The translations under genes were made by a program, and so were the position numbers. Shown in pieces: positions 63,612 through 64,000 of a DNA stretch of 64,000 bases. Location: NCBI RefSeq assembly GCF_900182985.1, contig NZ_FXUY01000001.1, forward strand, positions 806,001 through 870,000, read 5' to 3'. Every line of letters begins with the position of its first letter. Position 1 is the stretch's first letter. The notes under the pieces were generated by a model. The model did not search any database, was not told the origin of the DNA, and saw only the letters and a list, made by a program, of their open reading frames with translations. Source of the stretch: Pseudomonas helmanticensis. Lineage in GTDB: Bacteria; Pseudomonadota; Gammaproteobacteria; Pseudomonadales; Pseudomonadaceae.

Positions 63612-64000
63612 AAGGACTTATTTCCTCGTAGATGCTTAGTGCACTGGCAGGTTCTCTATCAATTAACGGGATTCCGTTATCGAAGTAAGGTTTGGCGCGT
63701 AAGCCAGTCCACATAAGTTTTGTGCCGATTTTTGGTACTAATTCGGCGACATCCTCTTTGGAGAATTCACTAATGGCGAGAAGAAAGTTTCTTTGATGGT
63801 AGAAAGGCCAATCATCGCGGAACTCTTGAATAAGTGGGCGAAGATGATCAGTCTCATCGATGCAGCGTAAATAGATGAATATGGCAGAGCATTCGGAGTG
63901 AAGTACGTTTTCTGTAATTTTTCTTTTGGCAAAGTTTATGGCTTCACTGTTTTTGTATTTTGCTCTTGCGAGTAGTAGCCATAAGTGAAAATTTTGCCAG
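63604..64000 (-). CDS. C-terminal part of an unknown gene, coupled to the polymerase
   Basis: The gene runs off the right edge; 131 residues are visible and end SIYEEISPYE. The visible part is all-helical and AT-rich: FHLWLLLARAKYKNSEAI, DHLRPLIQEFRDDWPFYHQRN and FLLAISEFSKED. Such helical tails occur on defence-related reverse transcriptases and similar proteins, but the diagnostic part is outside the window, so I do not assign a family. The stop overlaps the polymerase start by 8 bp (ATGAGTAA). Confidence 0.6.
   Translation of the reverse strand, partial: WQNFHLWLLLARAKYKNSEAINFAKRKITENVLHSECSAIFIYLRCIDETDHLRPLIQEFRDDWPFYHQRNFLLAISEFSKEDVAELVPKIGTKLMWTGLRAKPYFDNGIPLIDREPASALSIYEEISPYE

Noticed and set aside
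1..64000. CRISPR arrays, tRNA genes, rRNA genes and complete insertion sequences
   Set aside because: I looked for regular short direct repeats, tRNA-like cloverleafs and transposase motifs and found none that were convincing.

Overview
This window looks like a chromosomal piece of a Pseudomonas of the fluorescens group. The basis is high-GC coding DNA, DUF6124 and DUF2790 family genes, REP/REPIN elements of the GTGGGAGCGGGCTTGCTCGCG type, a B12-riboswitch-controlled btuB operon, and an Emr-type pump operon with its TetR regulator. No rRNA, tRNA, CRISPR array or complete insertion sequence was found. Identities rest on reading motifs and family resemblance; no database search was run.

Layout: 1-2.6 kb is a junction zone with a cut-off DUF1214-type gene end, a low-GC hypothetical gene, a DUF6124 gene behind a structured leader, and a secreted tandem-repeat protein. 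2.6-8.9 kb carries AraC/EamA exporter, chrA, msrA, a GNAT enzyme and a TetR/methyltransferase pair. 9-15.6 kb is a co-oriented block (substrate-binding protein, glutathione transferase, AraC regulator, TonB receptor, FMN monooxygenase) that reads as sulfonate or organosulfur scavenging. 15.7-25.7 kb is mixed housekeeping and accessory DNA: LysE/Lrp, several very small genes, a DUF2986 gene fused to a glyoxalase remnant, a periplasmic epoxide-hydrolase-like enzyme, a two-domain methyltransferase, panB and a MocR regulator.

27.0-36.5 kb is the most striking part: a five-gene, co-directional cluster with overlapping or tightly spaced genes encoding (1) a trypsin-like protease with a long C-terminal extension, (2) a 1022-residue STAND NTPase, (3) a trypsin-like protease fused to a DRGH nonspecific endonuclease, (4) a patatin-like lipase with an internal membrane hairpin and (5) a two-TM SLATT-like protein. 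I read it as a putative NTP-switch conflict or anti-phage system in which a sensor NTPase and proteases could control a nuclease, a lipase and a membrane effector.

36.5-42.9 kb holds the B12 riboswitch with btuB, a 2Fe-2S ferredoxin and a btuF-like gene, followed by an orphan nuclease module (accessory protein plus an EEP-fold nuclease) that resembles a type VI secretion cargo pair and ends at a broken outer-membrane protein gene. 43-56.8 kb has nudK, a saccharopine-dehydrogenase-like gene, an emrAB/TolC/aldo-keto reductase/LysR operon with divergent TetR, tspO with a lipase-like hydrolase, and a CSS-EAL phosphodiesterase. 57-59.7 kb has a REPIN cluster, a secreted tyrosine phosphatase fused to an autotransporter barrel, and a palindromic MITE-like element. 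The right edge (62-64 kb) turns AT-rich and contains a divergent family-A DNA polymerase overlapping an incomplete upstream gene; this looks like the start of a second acquired, possibly defence-related, locus.
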